A stretch of 64,000 nt of DNA from Combretum micranthum (lineage: Eukaryota > Streptophyta > Magnoliopsida > Myrtales > Combretaceae): positions 1-64,000 of the forward strand of contig JAMXBD010003346.1 in NCBI GenBank assembly GCA_024138025.1. Direction: 5' to 3'. A program made the translations under genes and the position numbers. The notes below the pieces were generated by a model. It was not told the DNA's origin and ran no database searches. It saw only the letters and a program-made list of their open reading frames with translations. This document shows positions 11,833 to 23,134 of the stretch, in pieces; position 1 is the stretch's first letter; each line of letters starts with the position of its first letter.

Positions 11833-12050
11833 TAATTAACTTTAGAAATGATTTATAATAAAACTATATACTATATTGAGCTCAAATAATTTTCTATATA
11901 TTTATCTCTCACTTTATGATTTTTTCTTTCTATTTTTTTTTATTTTTTTTTTTTTATTTTCTCTCTTTTTTTTTTCTATTTTCACTCTCTCATTTTTTGA
12001 TGAGCTCAATATAATACAAATTTTTATTATAAATTTAAGCCTAAATTAAT
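11833..12050. repeat. Imperfect ~50-bp inverted repeat flanking a pyrimidine tract in the Tat LTR
   Basis: The left arm (11833-11883) ends TATATTGAGCTCA. The right arm (12001-12050) begins TGAGCTCAATATA, and its reverse complement follows the left arm outward through TTTATAATAAAA to TTAATTTAGGC. The loop (about 11885-12000) is almost pure T/C on the plus strand. It could fold as a stem-loop, or mark an old foldback insertion in U3. Confidence 0.75.
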
Positions 12051-12073
12051 TGGGCAAAAATTGGGTGTCTACA

Positions 12074-13275
12074 GAGGCGTTTATGGTCTATGTAGATTTT
12101 GCACCTTTGTCCATATAGGTAGTGTCCCCATAACTTAAGTGCGAAGACAACAGCAGCTAACTCCAGATCGTGGGTAGGATAATTCTGCTCATGAGGTCTG
12201 AGCTATCGTGATGCATAAGCGATCACTTTTCCATCTTACACCAATATGCATCCAAGACCATTCCTAGAAGCATCGCTGTGCACTATATAGGACTTCTCGA
12301 GGTCCGATAGAATTAGAATTGGGCCAGAGACCAGTCTTTTCTTTAGCTCCTAGAAACTTTATTCTTTCTTGTTTGTCCAGATAACTTTTCTTCCTTTTAG
12401 GTTAACTGCGTGAGGGGTTTGGCGATGGTTGAAAAATTCTTTACAAACTTCCTATAATATCCAGCCAAACCGAGAAAACTTCTCACCTTAGTCACAGTTT
12501 TAGGTTGTTTCCACTCCATCACTGCCTTGATTTTCTCAGGGTCTACCGATATTCCTTCTCCAAATATCACATGTCTTAGGAAAGATATCCGATCCAATCA
12601 AAAGTCATACTTAGATAGCTTTACGTACAACTTATGCTCACGCAAGGTCTGTAATGCCATTCCCAAGTGTTCCTCATGTTGCCCTCGCGTCTTTGAGTAG
12701 ATCAGAATATCGTCGATGAAGACTATCACGAACTTATCCAACAGGGGCTTATATACTCGATTCATGAGACCCATGAAAGCAGCTGGTGTGTTGGTTAATC
12801 CAAAAGGCATCACTAGAAACTCGTAATGTCCATAGCGAGTTCTGAAAGCTGTCTTCTGTACATCCTCAGGTTTAATCCTCAACTGGTGGTATCCTGACCG
12901 TAGATCGATCCTTGAAAAGACACTTGCTCCTTGAAGCTGATCGAAAAGGTCATCTATCCTTGGGAGTGAATACTTGTTCTTGATGGTGACTTTGTTTAGC
13001 TCCCAATAGTCGATGCATAAGCACATGGAACCATCCTTCTTCTTTACGAACAACACTGGTGCTCCCCAAGGTGATACACTTGGTCGGATAAAACCTTGAT
13101 CTAACAAGTCTTGCAACTGAATTTTTAACTCCTTGAGCTCTACTTGTGCCATTCGATAGGGTGCTTTTGATATTGGCTCTGTATTGACCAATAGGTCGAT
13201 TTCGAAATCGATCTCTCTCTTTGGTGGCAATCCAGGCAATCCGTCTGGAAATACATCTAGGAACTCATTAACCAC
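12074..13275 (-). pseudogene. Tekay-like RT and partial RNase H, cut by the Tat insertion
   Basis: The RT palm (13275-12598) has [52 protein letters not shown] and the catalytic [10 protein letters not shown]. An in-frame TGA replaces the usual Trp in KYDFWLDR at 12598, and the connection region follows (12597-12397: [16 protein letters not shown]). RNase H begins in YIVHSDASRNGLGCILV (about 12290-12240, broken) and continues as [20 protein letters not shown] and YIDHKRL up to the Tat LTR at 12073. The enzyme would copy element RNA into DNA. Confidence 0.93.
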
Positions 13276-13748
13276 AGGTATGGATCCAAGTTCAGGCTTT
13301 TCTTCTCTTCTTCGTCCAGGTTGCTTAGGTTGATCTCATCATCATCCATTAACTCGAACGAGTTTAACTTCACCATGGATTCACCTCTGAATACTACTTC
13401 ACTTTCATTTTGGTCATTAAACTTCACTTCCTTTTGTTTACAATCCACTAAGGCTTTGACAGATGTCAACCAACTCATACCCAAGATTACTTCGTATTTG
13501 CTCATCTCCAAGATTATTAGGTCACACTTAGAGTGACTTCCTTGTATCTCCATGGGATAGCCTTTAAGCATTTCCTTTGTCGTTACTATGCTTTCGGTGG
13601 GGGTCTTAACTCGAAAATCAGTAGCAATAGTATCTACAGGTAACCCAATTTGCTTAGCCAGGCTAACGGTGATAAAAGAATGGGTAGCTCCCGTATCGAA
13701 CAAAGCATAAGCAGGTTGACTAGCTACGCGTATATGTCCTGCACTCAA
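13257..13748 (-). pseudogene. Tekay-like aspartic protease
   Basis: 163 open codons with the retropepsin signature YALFDTGATHSFI near the N-terminus and VILGMSWL in the second half, as in Tekay/Del proteases. The C-terminal end overlaps the RT reading frame by 19 bp in another frame, meaning one frameshift in what was a continuous gag-pol polyprotein. Confidence 0.9.
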
Positions 13749-13845
13749 GTTTTATACTAATTACGAGACTGGTATGCTTAAGCTAATTGCGGGTATAAAA
13801 CTTTTGTAGCATAGGAATTGAATGCAGGAAACTTAATAACTTGCT

Positions 13846-15251
13846 TTAAAGAAAAGGGTTTTGATCCTGACTTGTCACTAATCCAAAATCTGAGCCATAC
13901 TCTCCATCTACGGCTGCTAGCTCCGCTCCTTCGTCATCGAACTCTTCGCATACCCACTGTCCTTCCAGGTTGTATATCCTCATTCCGTGGAAAGCTGCCC
14001 CAGATTGGTTCGAGTTGCTCCCTCCATTTCCATTCTTTGCCAGTACTGCTCCTCCCGTAGAACCAAACGGTCTTGTTGGTGCATTCTTCCTTTGTGGGCA
14101 TTCATTGGCGAAGTGCCCAGTTTGCTTGCACACAAAGCAATTAGGACAATCACCGATCTTGTGGCTTGGGTCTCTACAAAAATAATATTTTGTTGAAGAA
14201 GGGGGCACCTCTTTTGATAGTGCTCCTTCTTACATTTCCAGCATGTCACTTTGATCTCAGGTGTCTCCTTGTTGCCACTAACACTTCCTCTGAAACCGTG
14301 GAAGGGTTTAAACTTTTTGCTTTGGAAGTTGGGGTTGTAGCTATCTTGTGCTCTCTTTCCGAACACAAAGGTCCGCTTCTCTAGTGCCTTGCTTTTTCTT
14401 TTCTTGGCTCCTTCTATAATACGAGCCCTTTCAACCAGCTCACGAAGAGTCCTCAGATCCAAGTCCTCCAAACGCATTCTTAAATCTTCATCTAAGCCAC
14501 TCAGAAACACTTGCCTCTTCAGCTCCTCACTATGCTTGAAAGATTCAGGCACGTATTGAAGTAGATGGCTAAACTCCGTCTCGTACTGCTCTATTATCCT
14601 TCCCTTCTGAGATATGTGGAGGAAGTCTCTACTATACTGTACCCTCAAGCTCCTAGGGAAGTAGTTGTCCAGAAACTCCCTTCGAAAAGCTGCCCAGGTT
14701 ACGGGTGGTAGCAACTCCCTACTTTTCGACTCCCACCATATCCTAGCATTGAATCTTAACATGCACGTGCCATAATCCAGGAATAGATGATGGGGGACTT
14801 CGTAGGCGGCAAACGACCTTTCAATATGGGATAGCCAGTCTTTAGCTTCGTCTGGCTTTCCGAAATTTCCATCAAAATATCTGTTGCTTTTTATGAAGTC
14901 TGGTAAGGAACTTCTGTAAGGTCGAGGTGGCGGTGGTGCTGGCAAAGGGACGGTATGAGACTCAGCTTCTGGGGCTGCGGGTGCTTCAACGGTTGCTTCT
15001 AGTGCATTTGTAGCAGGCGGTGGCATATTTTGTGCATTTTGCATGAAATTATTGACCAACCCTGCTAGTTGGTTGATGGTGGCCTACACATCTCCTTGTT
15101 GATTCGACGGAGGATTTGGGGCTTGTTGCCCTGCCGGAGGATTCTCCGGTTCTGCTGGCATATTATTAGAGGTGCGACGTTCGCGTCTTCTACCTATCCT
15201 ACCACGTCTGTTAATTACTCTAGTTTTAGACTTTAAAGAGGTTGGAAACAT
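13846..15251 (-). pseudogene. Tekay-like gag with zinc knuckles
   Basis: The start is the ATG at 15251 (MFPTSLKSKTRV, then a basic stretch RRGRIGRRRERR). A TAG stop in place of Gln follows at about 15087, after NQQGDV. From 15059 the capsid domain is open: FDGNFGKPDEAKDWLSHIER, WESKSRELLPPVTWAAFRRE, FLDNYFPRSLR and VFLSGLDEDLRMRLE. One CCHC-like knuckle (CWKCKKEHYQKRC) is followed by a frameshift, and 14208-13846 holds CRDPSHKIGDC and CFVCKQTGHFANECP. Gag forms the virus-like particle and binds element RNA. Confidence 0.92.
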
Positions 15252-15513
15252 CGGAAATTGCGTAGAAAATATTTAAGGAATTCAAATCCAGGAATCATCA
15301 AATAAAATACTTGCATTCAAAATAAAAAGAGGAAATTAATAATCCTTACATAACTTTGAGAAGGTGGAGACCATTCCCATCAAAAGATAATTGTTCAAAT
15401 AAAACATAGAAAAGAAAAACATTAATGCATTAAAACAAAGATAAGCCTAGGAAAAGGCTATGTTGGACTCGTCGGGTTATGCTCCCTTCCTTCTTTCCTT
15501 CAAACTTCTTCTT
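15252..15513 (-). other. Spacer between the extra ORF and gag
   Basis: 262 bp, A-rich on the plus strand, with no coding signal in the element's sense. Confidence 0.5.
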
Positions 15514-16577
15514 TTACGGGGACCGTGCTGGGTTCATACTCCTGTTGGTGGAACCTTTGTGTTGTTTGATGAATTGTCGTAGGTATTGACTTACAGTCAT
15601 TCTCTTTCCTCGGTATCGTGAGGTGATCTCCGCTTGAGACGGCCAAACTTCATCATGCACGGAAATCCTTTCCCCATGGGTCGTGCCATTTGTTTCTTTC
15701 GGTTCTTCTGGGTCTCCTTCCTCTGGTGCCACTACTATTGCAGGGGTTTGAGATATGCTCCTCAAGAATCTATTTGGATCAAAAGCGTCGTCTCTTCTCC
15801 CCTCCTCTTCAGAATCGGAGATCATTACTAGGTTATTCCTTGCAACAATCTCCATAGGTACATCTTGGCTCAATCTTCGGGGAGGTGCCTGACTGAGGAT
15901 CAAAGGGTTGTCTTCCCACAGAGATGCAGATTGGGTTTCCTCAGGCTCGAGTCTTCATTCGGATTTCCTTCCGTGCAACCATCAATCTCTTTAATTCCTT
16001 CGTTTGCTTGGGCCTCCTCCATGATGAAGTCCTCATCTGGGATAACGTCTAGCTGCATTCCGACGGAGTTGGGCTGAGTATTGTACTCTAATGGCGTAGG
16101 GACAATTCGTCGGTAAGCAGCATACTAATAAAATCGCTCTTCAGCATTTGCCTTTAGCCAATCCGTATGATCCGCCAACTCATCATATGCGTAGATGTAT
16201 AGAGGTCCTAGCTTATTCCAAGTCTGGAAGTCTGGTTCCTATCACCTATCTTCCGCTTTCAAGATGAAGGTCATTTGCTGCAGCATGGTCTCCTGGTACA
16301 TAAAAACCATCATTCTTTCGACCACATAAATAACCTCTACGTCACTCCATCTCCGATTGCTTACAGCGTTGAATCTCAGCTCATTGGGCAAGTTCCTCCG
16401 CAGGGAATGCCTCAATCCTTTCTTCCATAACATGAACATTTCACGGGCGGTCCTGGGCCCTTCGACTAGTGAAAACTCCTCACACGGGACCCTTAGTCTA
16501 AGACGGTAGTTCACGAAGGTCTCGTCATGGTCTTTAAGGAATTGTTGGGATTTTTCTTTGACCTCAGGGAAAGTCAA
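15514..16577 (-). pseudogene. Extra ORF upstream of gag in the Tekay-like element
   Basis: Two open segments (16577-16242 and 15903-15514) look like one decayed gene of about 355 codons. Between them the frame stays readable through three stops (two adjacent near 16239-16244, one near 16120): DFQTWNKLGPLYIYAYDELA, DHTDWLKANAEERFY and EYNTQPNSVGMQLDVIPDED. One frameshift near 15905 then leads to DNPLILSQAPPRRLS. Segment one has FLKDHDETFVNYRLRLRVP, REMFMLWKKGLRHSLRRNLP and VEVIYVVERMMVFMYQETML, faintly like a retroviral gag capsid helix set. Segment two ends in a basic tail. I do not recognise the family. It lies directly after the primer site, where Tekay elements normally start gag. Confidence 0.6.
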
Positions 16578-16678
16578 CTATCAAGTAAAACAAAAGGGGA
16601 TTAGATCTTAAGCTAGAGTTCTATCTTATTACTATCTATCTTAAGGTCTATTTCTACTATCGTATGTCTAAAACTTGC

Positions 16679-16690
16679 GCTCTGATACCA
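16679..16690 (-). other. Primer binding site, initiator tRNA-Met (Tekay-like)
   Basis: The minus strand reads TGGTATCAGAGC, the standard initiator-Met primer site of many plant LTR retrotransposons. It lies 8 nt inside the LTR end GTGACA, which fixes the LTR edge at 16699 and the orientation. Confidence 0.93.
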
Positions 16691-17349
16691 ACTTAAACTG
16701 TCACGCCCCAGAGGGTACCCTAAACGTGGCAATCCGCCACATATAATATTAAAGCTAATGAATGACAATCCATAGTCACGCAGGAGCTTCGATATCATAT
16801 GCAAGGCGTGCTTCCAAGATAGTAGGAGACTCATAGGGGTATCACGTTTAAATAGATAGCAAAAGCAAGCATGAACTTAAATAGATAAACATAAGATCTT
16901 TATTTAATAACAATCTAGTACATCATCTTAAGGGGCATTCCCCGCCTTAAAGTCTTTGTTCAACTATACTAATATCAAAATAAACATCATTACTACTATA
17001 GATTTTTTCTAGAAGTCTATGTTCAAAACTAGAAATACATAAACTTCTTCCAAAAAATTCTAGTAACTTACACTCGTACCTGGCATACGGGGCTTTTTGG
17101 GTCCAGCCATAGATAATAATACTGTAATAGAAAACTATAAGGGTATAAACAAAACTAGCTTAGTAAGATAATTCCAACTATAAGTCATTTCCATAAATCA
17201 ACCAAGTATTTAATCAAAAACATATGAAAATGCACAAATCATATGAACAAACAAGATACACATGATCAACCAGAAATCAAGTGTAGCATGGATTTAACGC
17301 CCTCCATGACAAGGGTTGAGACGTTTACAGGCCCATACGACCATCAATA

Positions 17350-17445
17350 TTTGCAGATTTACCGGCTCCTGCTTGCCCTGTAGACTTTCCGGCTCCTACT
17401 AGCCACCATGTAAACTTTCCGGCTCCTACCAGCCACCACTACCAT
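17350..17445. repeat. Short minisatellite in LTR1
   Basis: Three imperfect copies of TTTCCGGCTCCTACYAGCCACCAT-type units of about 25-33 bp. The solo LTR at 45153-49481 has related repeats at the equivalent position (about 45788-45945). Confidence 0.7.
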
Positions 17446-17762
17446 TTCCTTGTTTTCCCACACGAAGAAAAATAGTGAAACACATGTGACCCATGTATAT
17501 GATATGCATGAATTAATTCCAATATAAATTTAACCAAAAATATTTAGTTCAAGTTAGAGGTGATCAACACAATTCTAATCATATCAATACAAGAATCACA
17601 AATTATTTATCAAACCAAATTCCGATATTCTTAGTTTACATTCAAGCAATCATAATCACAAGTCACATGACAATAGTTCATTTTATCTTTCTCTTAATTT
17701 CTAGTGCTTCTATTTACAAACACAAAACAAGGAAATGTAACTTGATGAGAGGAATAACTCAC

Positions 17763-17824
17763 TCCATAATGGTAGGTCTAATCAAAATAGTCCTCCGGAT
17801 AGATGATCTCGGGTCCCTCGTCAC
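17763..17824 (-). other. Putative LTR exon 2 in LTR1
   Basis: In sense the segment reads, after a leading GT, D-E-G-P-E-I-I-Y-P-E-D-Y-F-D-stop (TAG), matching the conserved frame in sister LTRs. The donor GTGAGT follows at 17762 and an acceptor CTATTACAG ends at 17122. The upstream acceptor has lost its AG here (TGGGTGA where others have TAGGTGA), so splicing of this copy may be impaired. Confidence 0.5.
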
Positions 17825-19241
17825 CCAAACAAGATGAAATACCCAAAATGAGTCTTTCATAAAACTTCTATTCTTGAAGATTCTAATCTTTTCTTAAAAT
17901 CGCGGTAAAATCTTATAAAGGGAAATTCCAATTTAAAATGGTCATAACTTGCTCATTTTAACTCGGAATTTCGCGTATAATATATCGTTTTCTACCTACT
18001 CAAAAAGATCTACGCATTTCTAAGATTATTTTCATAAAACTACATCATTTGGGTTCCGAAAAGACAGCGACCAGATTTGCCAAGAATTTGCAAAAACTTG
18101 TTTTCCTTCTTGTAAATAAAGCTCATTTGAAAAGATGAATATTTTAAGTATTTTGTAAACTTTTTGAATGGTATATACATATATATAATGACTCATAACA
18201 AATGTATGAAGTAAATGAAGTTGTCTCAACTTATGAAAAGTAAGGTTTTAAAAGACTGTGAACTTGAGATTTTATTGGAATATTCATTTTACTTTTTGAA
18301 AGGATTCTTGGGTTATTTGAGATGAATATTTCTTTTTCTAAAATTAAATTTAATTTCTTGCAATTACTTTAATTTCCTAAGGAGTGGTTTTATTTTCTAA
18401 ACTTTGATTCTAACAACTTTTAAAAGTAATAAAATGATATTTTTGTTTCTTGTAATGATTCCAAAAGAATTTCTATTTCTTGATGAAAGATAAGTTTTCA
18501 TAAAACCTTTTGTTTATTTAAAAAAAATCATTTCCAACATGTTCATGAGTTTTTAAGAAATCTATGTTCTACATTTATTTAAAAGGAACCTTTAGTTTAA
18601 GAAAACACTTCCTTTTATTTTTGTTGAGACAAAATTATGTTCATACATGATTATAATCATAAACTATAGAAATATAAAGGAACATAATAACTTGAAAGAT
18701 TAAGCAAATAAGAAAGTAAATCAAGTATTGGGACCTTAGCTTCATCAAGGTACCCTAGGACTAAGAAAAGACTAGTCCGAAAAGAAAAAAAGTTTTGACT
18801 TGATGAGACAAGTCTAAGACTAGAATGACTAGTCTTAAAACAACTTGAAATAAATAAATTGCAATGAAGTAAATAAATTGCATGAAAGGTAAATAAATTG
18901 CAAGACAATGAGCTTATATGCTCTAAATAATATATATAGCTATATAGATATTTAGATAGTTATGAACATAAAGGAAACATAAAGGAACATAAAGGAATTG
19001 TGATTATGAACAAAAACAAAGTATGAACTATTGTTGCTTTCTTAACCTTCATGGTTTTAGAAAACACACACTAAGTTGATACTAAGTAAATGAACATGGG
19101 AAATTCTTGAAGGCATATTACCTAAAAGAAAGAAGAAGAGAGGAACTTCTTGTAAGAGACTTCTTGGAGAGAATTCTTGAGAGATTTTAGAGAATAACTT
19201 TAGTGAAGAAGTGGAGTGAAAGAAGTGAAGGTATGAGAGGG

Positions 19242-19249
19242 TATTTATA
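19242..19249 (-). promoter_or_regulatory. TATA box of LTR1
   Basis: TATAAATA in sense inside CTATAAATACCC, the same context as in sister LTRs. A purine-rich (plus strand) or pyrimidine-rich (sense) leader lies just downstream. Confidence 0.6.
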
Positions 19250-21053
19250 GGAAAATATGGGAGATAATTTGTGTTAATTAAATAAGTGAAAAATAAAACA
19301 AATTGGGCATCATGGAGGGGTGGCTAGTGCTACTTTCATGCATAGGAGAGAGGGAAATTTTTTTTTTGTTATTTTGTTAATTAAAAATAAGAAATGAAAG
19401 ATGTGAAATTGTATTGGAAATGAAAATGTGTAACAAATAGGTGTATGGTTTGTAAGAGTAGGTTGTAAGAAAAAGTAGAGATAGATGAATAGTTTAGAAT
19501 AGTAGAAAATAGTGTAATGTAAAAGTAGACATGACAATTTAATGCCGTATTAAGAAAATAAAAAGCGATATCTGATTTTTTTAGCTATCGAAAAATTATG
19601 AAATTGATATTTTTGGAAACCTTATATTTTTCCCAGTCTAACGGTATATTCGGAATATTTTTCCTATTTTGAGTTTTCGGACATGTTTTTCGAGAATTGT
19701 GTCCAATCGGGTCTTAAGGACTCTTGAATATTGCAAAACTGAAATTTTTATGTAACCTATAGCTATTACGAACTATTATAGCTAACTTTTCCAACTTCGT
19801 TTTCTAGGGCTAGAGAAAACGGCAATGTCGGACTTAAGCGATTACGGTAAACTAGGGTTTTGTTGACTCTGGAAATCCGGTTGACTTTCGATTAGGGTTT
19901 AAGCTTTAATTCAGATCCAAACATTCGGGGATTTACAAATTGTCATGCCCCGAGGGGTACCCTAAACGTGGCAGTCCGCCATACACAATACTAAAACTTA
20001 GGAATGACAACCTCAGTCATGCAAAGGCTTCCATATCACGTACAAAGCGTACATCACAACCAAGGGAACGCATCGGAGTAGCGCAATTTAAATTGATAAT
20101 AAATAAGTAATAAGCCAAAGGGAATACTTATCATAAGACATAAACATATTAAATTGCAATTCTTAGGGCATATCTCTCTATTGTCTTCAAATAAATATAT
20201 ATCACTAATCATATAAGTCATTACATATAAAGAACCTTACAAATTACTTCATCTTATGATTCCATTTCCTTCATAGAAGCTTAACATCCTTCCATGACTT
20301 CCTTAATGTCATGATCCTCAATTTAAGCCATGGGTAGACCTATTTCAACAAAATCTATAGGGGTATAAGCTACAACTAGCTTAGTAAGATATTCCTTTTC
20401 ATTCGCTTCATATTTTCAAACAAGTTTATTTACATTTTCACACATATGCTATGCATACAATGCAACAATCACGTGATTATGCAAATATATATAGTTATCC
20501 GGAAACCATATATAGAACGGATTTACCCCTCCATATCAAAGGTTAGGGAATCGGGGTTAAAGATCCTCGATCTTCTACTGCTAGTCCCCAGGTCCTTACC
20601 TACAGCGTTTGGTTGGCTCGTCTCCTAACCTAGAGTCGCTTTCCCCAAGCGATTTGGATTCTCCAGGAAGGAACATGGCCTGTCTCACAGCACGATTACA
20701 GCCAATCCAACTCTACGCGTAGGAGTAGCAGCCTTTTGAAAGAGATGTGACTCGATGGATACTATGCGTGAGTGTTTCATTTTTCTTAAGCCAAACCTTA
20801 TTAAGGTTTATTAGGGGGTGATCAATCAATTTAGCAATTAATAAGCAGTCATACAAGTAAGTGAACAAAATTAAACAAGCAGTTTTGAAGTTGCGATATT
20901 CTTAATTCTTATTTCACGCATAAACATAGAATCACATGTATACACTAATCCAAAATTCCCCAAATATATATCCATTTTTATCTTTTTTTAGTATACTAAT
21001 GCTACTACTTTACAAGCACAAGCAAGGTAACGAAATTAAGAGGAATAACTCAC

Positions 21054-21120
21054 TCGTCCATTTCGCGATCTTCTTAGTAGTAGTAATCCTCAGGAAGGAT
21101 AATCTCGTATCTTTTATCAC
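21054..21120 (-). other. Putative LTR exon 2 in LTR2
   Basis: In sense a T-rich stretch ends TTTGTCTAG, then the exon reads (after leading GT) D-K-R-Y-E-I-I-L-P-E-D-Y-Y-Y-stop (TAA). It ends at GA|GTGAGTTATTCC. Phase, position and the D-Y-Y ending agree with sister copies. Confidence 0.5.
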
Positions 21121-21450
21121 CTAGACAAAAGAAATACCCGGGATAAGTATTTCATAGAAATTCTACTTAAACTTTTTAATTCTATTTCACTATGTCTGTC
21201 AAATTCGTATAGAATGAAATTCCAATTTAAAATGACCATAACTTACTCATTTTAACTCGGAATTTCACATATAATATACTGTTTTCTACCTATTCAAAAA
21301 GATTTATCCATTTATAAGGTTATGTTTGTCATATAAGGTCATTTACGTTCCGAAAACATTGGGTACAAATTTAAAACGAATATATCTGGATTTTTTTACA
21401 AAATCATTTTCTAACTCAATCTTCATTTTAAAGAAAATCCTTTTGTAACA

Positions 21451-21475
21451 ATATATATATATATATATATATATT
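21451..21475. repeat. (TA)n microsatellite
   Basis: About 12 uninterrupted AT dinucleotides inside LTR2. Confidence 0.95.
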
Positions 21476-23126
21476 TGATAAATACTTTGAGTATATAGGT
21501 AAGCTCATTTTATATGCAAAAATTCTAATGGTAGTGTCTCAACAATTTATTTCATAAAACAATTCATTTTGAGTTGTTAAAACTTTAACTTTGATAATTT
21601 CTTTTCAAGTATTTGAAGAAACTTTATATTTTCCTAAGTTGTTATAAATGAGTATATTCTTATTTTATTTTCTTCATTCTTTTTCCAAAAACAAGTAAAT
21701 CTTCTTTTAACCTTAGTCTTTTATAAGTTTTACTTCTAGTGATAAAAGATCAAATTGATCAAAAGTCTATTAAGTTGTTGAAAACCTTTTTGTATTTATA
21801 ATGGTTTTAGAAAATGAGTCTTGTCTTCTTATATTTATTATTTTAAAAATATAAGTTTTTGTTTTCTAAAACTTGTTCTTTTATTTCCTTTAAAAGGAAT
21901 TTTCTTTATTGATAAAACCCTTTGTTTTTAAGCTTATCTTGTTTATATTATTTGAAAACAAGTTCTTTCTTTAGAAATTTGAAAATCATTATTTTTCCTA
22001 AGTGGGTTTATAACTTTATGGGTTGAATTCATCTTAACTTTGAAAACTAGTTTGTTTCTTAGCTTTCTTATGGAGTGAAAAAGAGTTTAAATCTTAAGCT
22101 TTTTGTAAAACTTTGAATATTAACAAATTATTTTACTAAAACTTAGGTTACCATAATATATAAAGAAAATAGTTATTCCTTATGTTTCTTTGGTAAAGTT
22201 ATCTTTGTTATTTGAGAAAAACTTGAGAAAACTTGTATTACTTTATTTTTATGTTTTTGATAATAACTTCATTATTTTGTGACAAATCACATAATAGAAA
22301 ATTTGGTTTTAAGTTCCTTTAGTAAAGTAAAATTCTAATTTCAAATTAGTTGAGACAATATCATTATGTAGATGCAAGTATTATGAGCATGTAAAATAAT
22401 AAAAACATAAGAAAATACTAGAAACAAATAATAAGCAAGAAAGTAAAATATAAAGTATTGGGAACCTTAACTTCATCAAGGTATCCCGGTCAAGTATTAG
22501 GAGCCTTAGCTTCGTCAAGGCATCCCGGGACTAAGAATGGATTAGTCCCAAAAAATTAAAGAAAATAAATAAAAGATTGTTTTGACTTATATGGACAAGT
22601 CTAAGACTAGAAAGACTAGTCTTAAAGAAATAGCATGAAATAAATAAATTGCAAAGCATTAAATAAATAAATTGCAAAGCATTAAATAAATAAATAACAA
22701 GTGAGCTTATATGCTTTAAAGATTATATATATACATAAATATATTTAGTTAGATATCAATATAACAACATAATAAAATAGGAAGTTCATGTGCAAGAACA
22801 AAATATGAACATGTTGTTGCTTTTACTACTCATATGAGTTTCAAAACAATACCATAGTCATGTTAAGTTACATGACATGGGTAAATAAATGGTTGGAAGA
22901 AGTTTTACCTAAAGTGTTTATGTGGTATGAAGATGGTAGATGAAAGGGGTATTATGTGAGTAGTGATATGTGGTAGATAGTTTATGTATAAGAAAATTTT
23001 TTTCGTAAGGAATTAGTTTAAGAGAGTTTTGGTTGAGAGAAATCTTAAAAAGAGGATTTGTGGAGAGATTTTGAGAGAGTTTTGGTAGTAAAATAAATTG
23101 TGTGAAAGAATGAAGGAAGAATGGGG

Positions 23127-23134
23127 TATTTATA
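23127..23134 (-). promoter_or_regulatory. TATA box of LTR2
   Basis: TATAAATA in sense, in the context CTATAAATACCCC, at the position equivalent to the other family members. Confidence 0.6.

Larger units (their letters stand above)
1..12073 (-). mobile_element. Tat/Ogre-lineage Ty3/gypsy retrotransposon, truncated by the window edge
   Basis: In minus-strand order: 5' LTR (12073-9416), tRNA-Arg-type primer site, leader, ORF1, gag with a CEYH-type zinc knuckle, protease, RT, RNase H, a second archaeal-type RNase H, integrase and a long 3' UTR with a minisatellite. ORF1 before gag and the second RNase H together mark the Tat/Ogre clade of plant gypsy elements. The 3' LTR lies beyond position 1. 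The coding region has many frameshifts and stops, so the copy is dead. It is inserted inside the RNase H reading frame of the Tekay-like element that resumes at 12074. The expected 5-bp target duplication would be 12074-12078 (gaggc), but its mate is outside the window. Confidence 0.93.
9416..12073 (-). mobile_element. 5' LTR of the Tat element (2658 bp)
   Basis: On the minus strand the LTR begins TGTAGACACCCAATTTTTG and ends CTCGACA beside the primer site, giving the TG...CA termini of an LTR. The start is characteristic of Tat/Ogre LTRs. The outer edge cuts the Tekay RNase H frame cleanly at 12073/12074. It contains a 33-bp minisatellite, a long inverted repeat around a pyrimidine tract, and A/T-rich stretches. 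The short ORFs inside show no recognisable domain. Confidence 0.88.
12074..19937 (-). mobile_element. Tekay/Del-like chromovirus, 5' half
   Basis: Minus-strand order: LTR 19937-16699, initiator-Met primer site 16690-16679, extra ORF, gag, protease, RT and the start of RNase H. The Tat element interrupts it at 12074, inside RNase H; the rest of RNase H, integrase and 3' LTR must lie left of the window. The RT and gag sequences resemble the Tekay/Del chromovirus clade. The right outer flank is three bases (aat) followed by the solo LTR at 19941, so this element inserted almost exactly at the edge of that older LTR. Confidence 0.9.
16699..19937 (-). mobile_element. 5' LTR of the Tekay-like element (LTR1, 3239 bp)
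   Basis: The plus strand begins TGTCACGCCCC and ends GGGGATTTACA; in sense it starts TGTAAATCCCC and ends GGGGCGTGACA. This anchors the whole family of related solo LTRs to the right. In sense it has a pyrimidine-rich U3 block, a TATA box (19249-19242), putative splice sites (see exon entry 17763-17824) and AATAAA at 16904-16899. A short minisatellite (core CCGGCTCCTACTAGCCACCA) sits at about 17350-17445. Confidence 0.9.
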
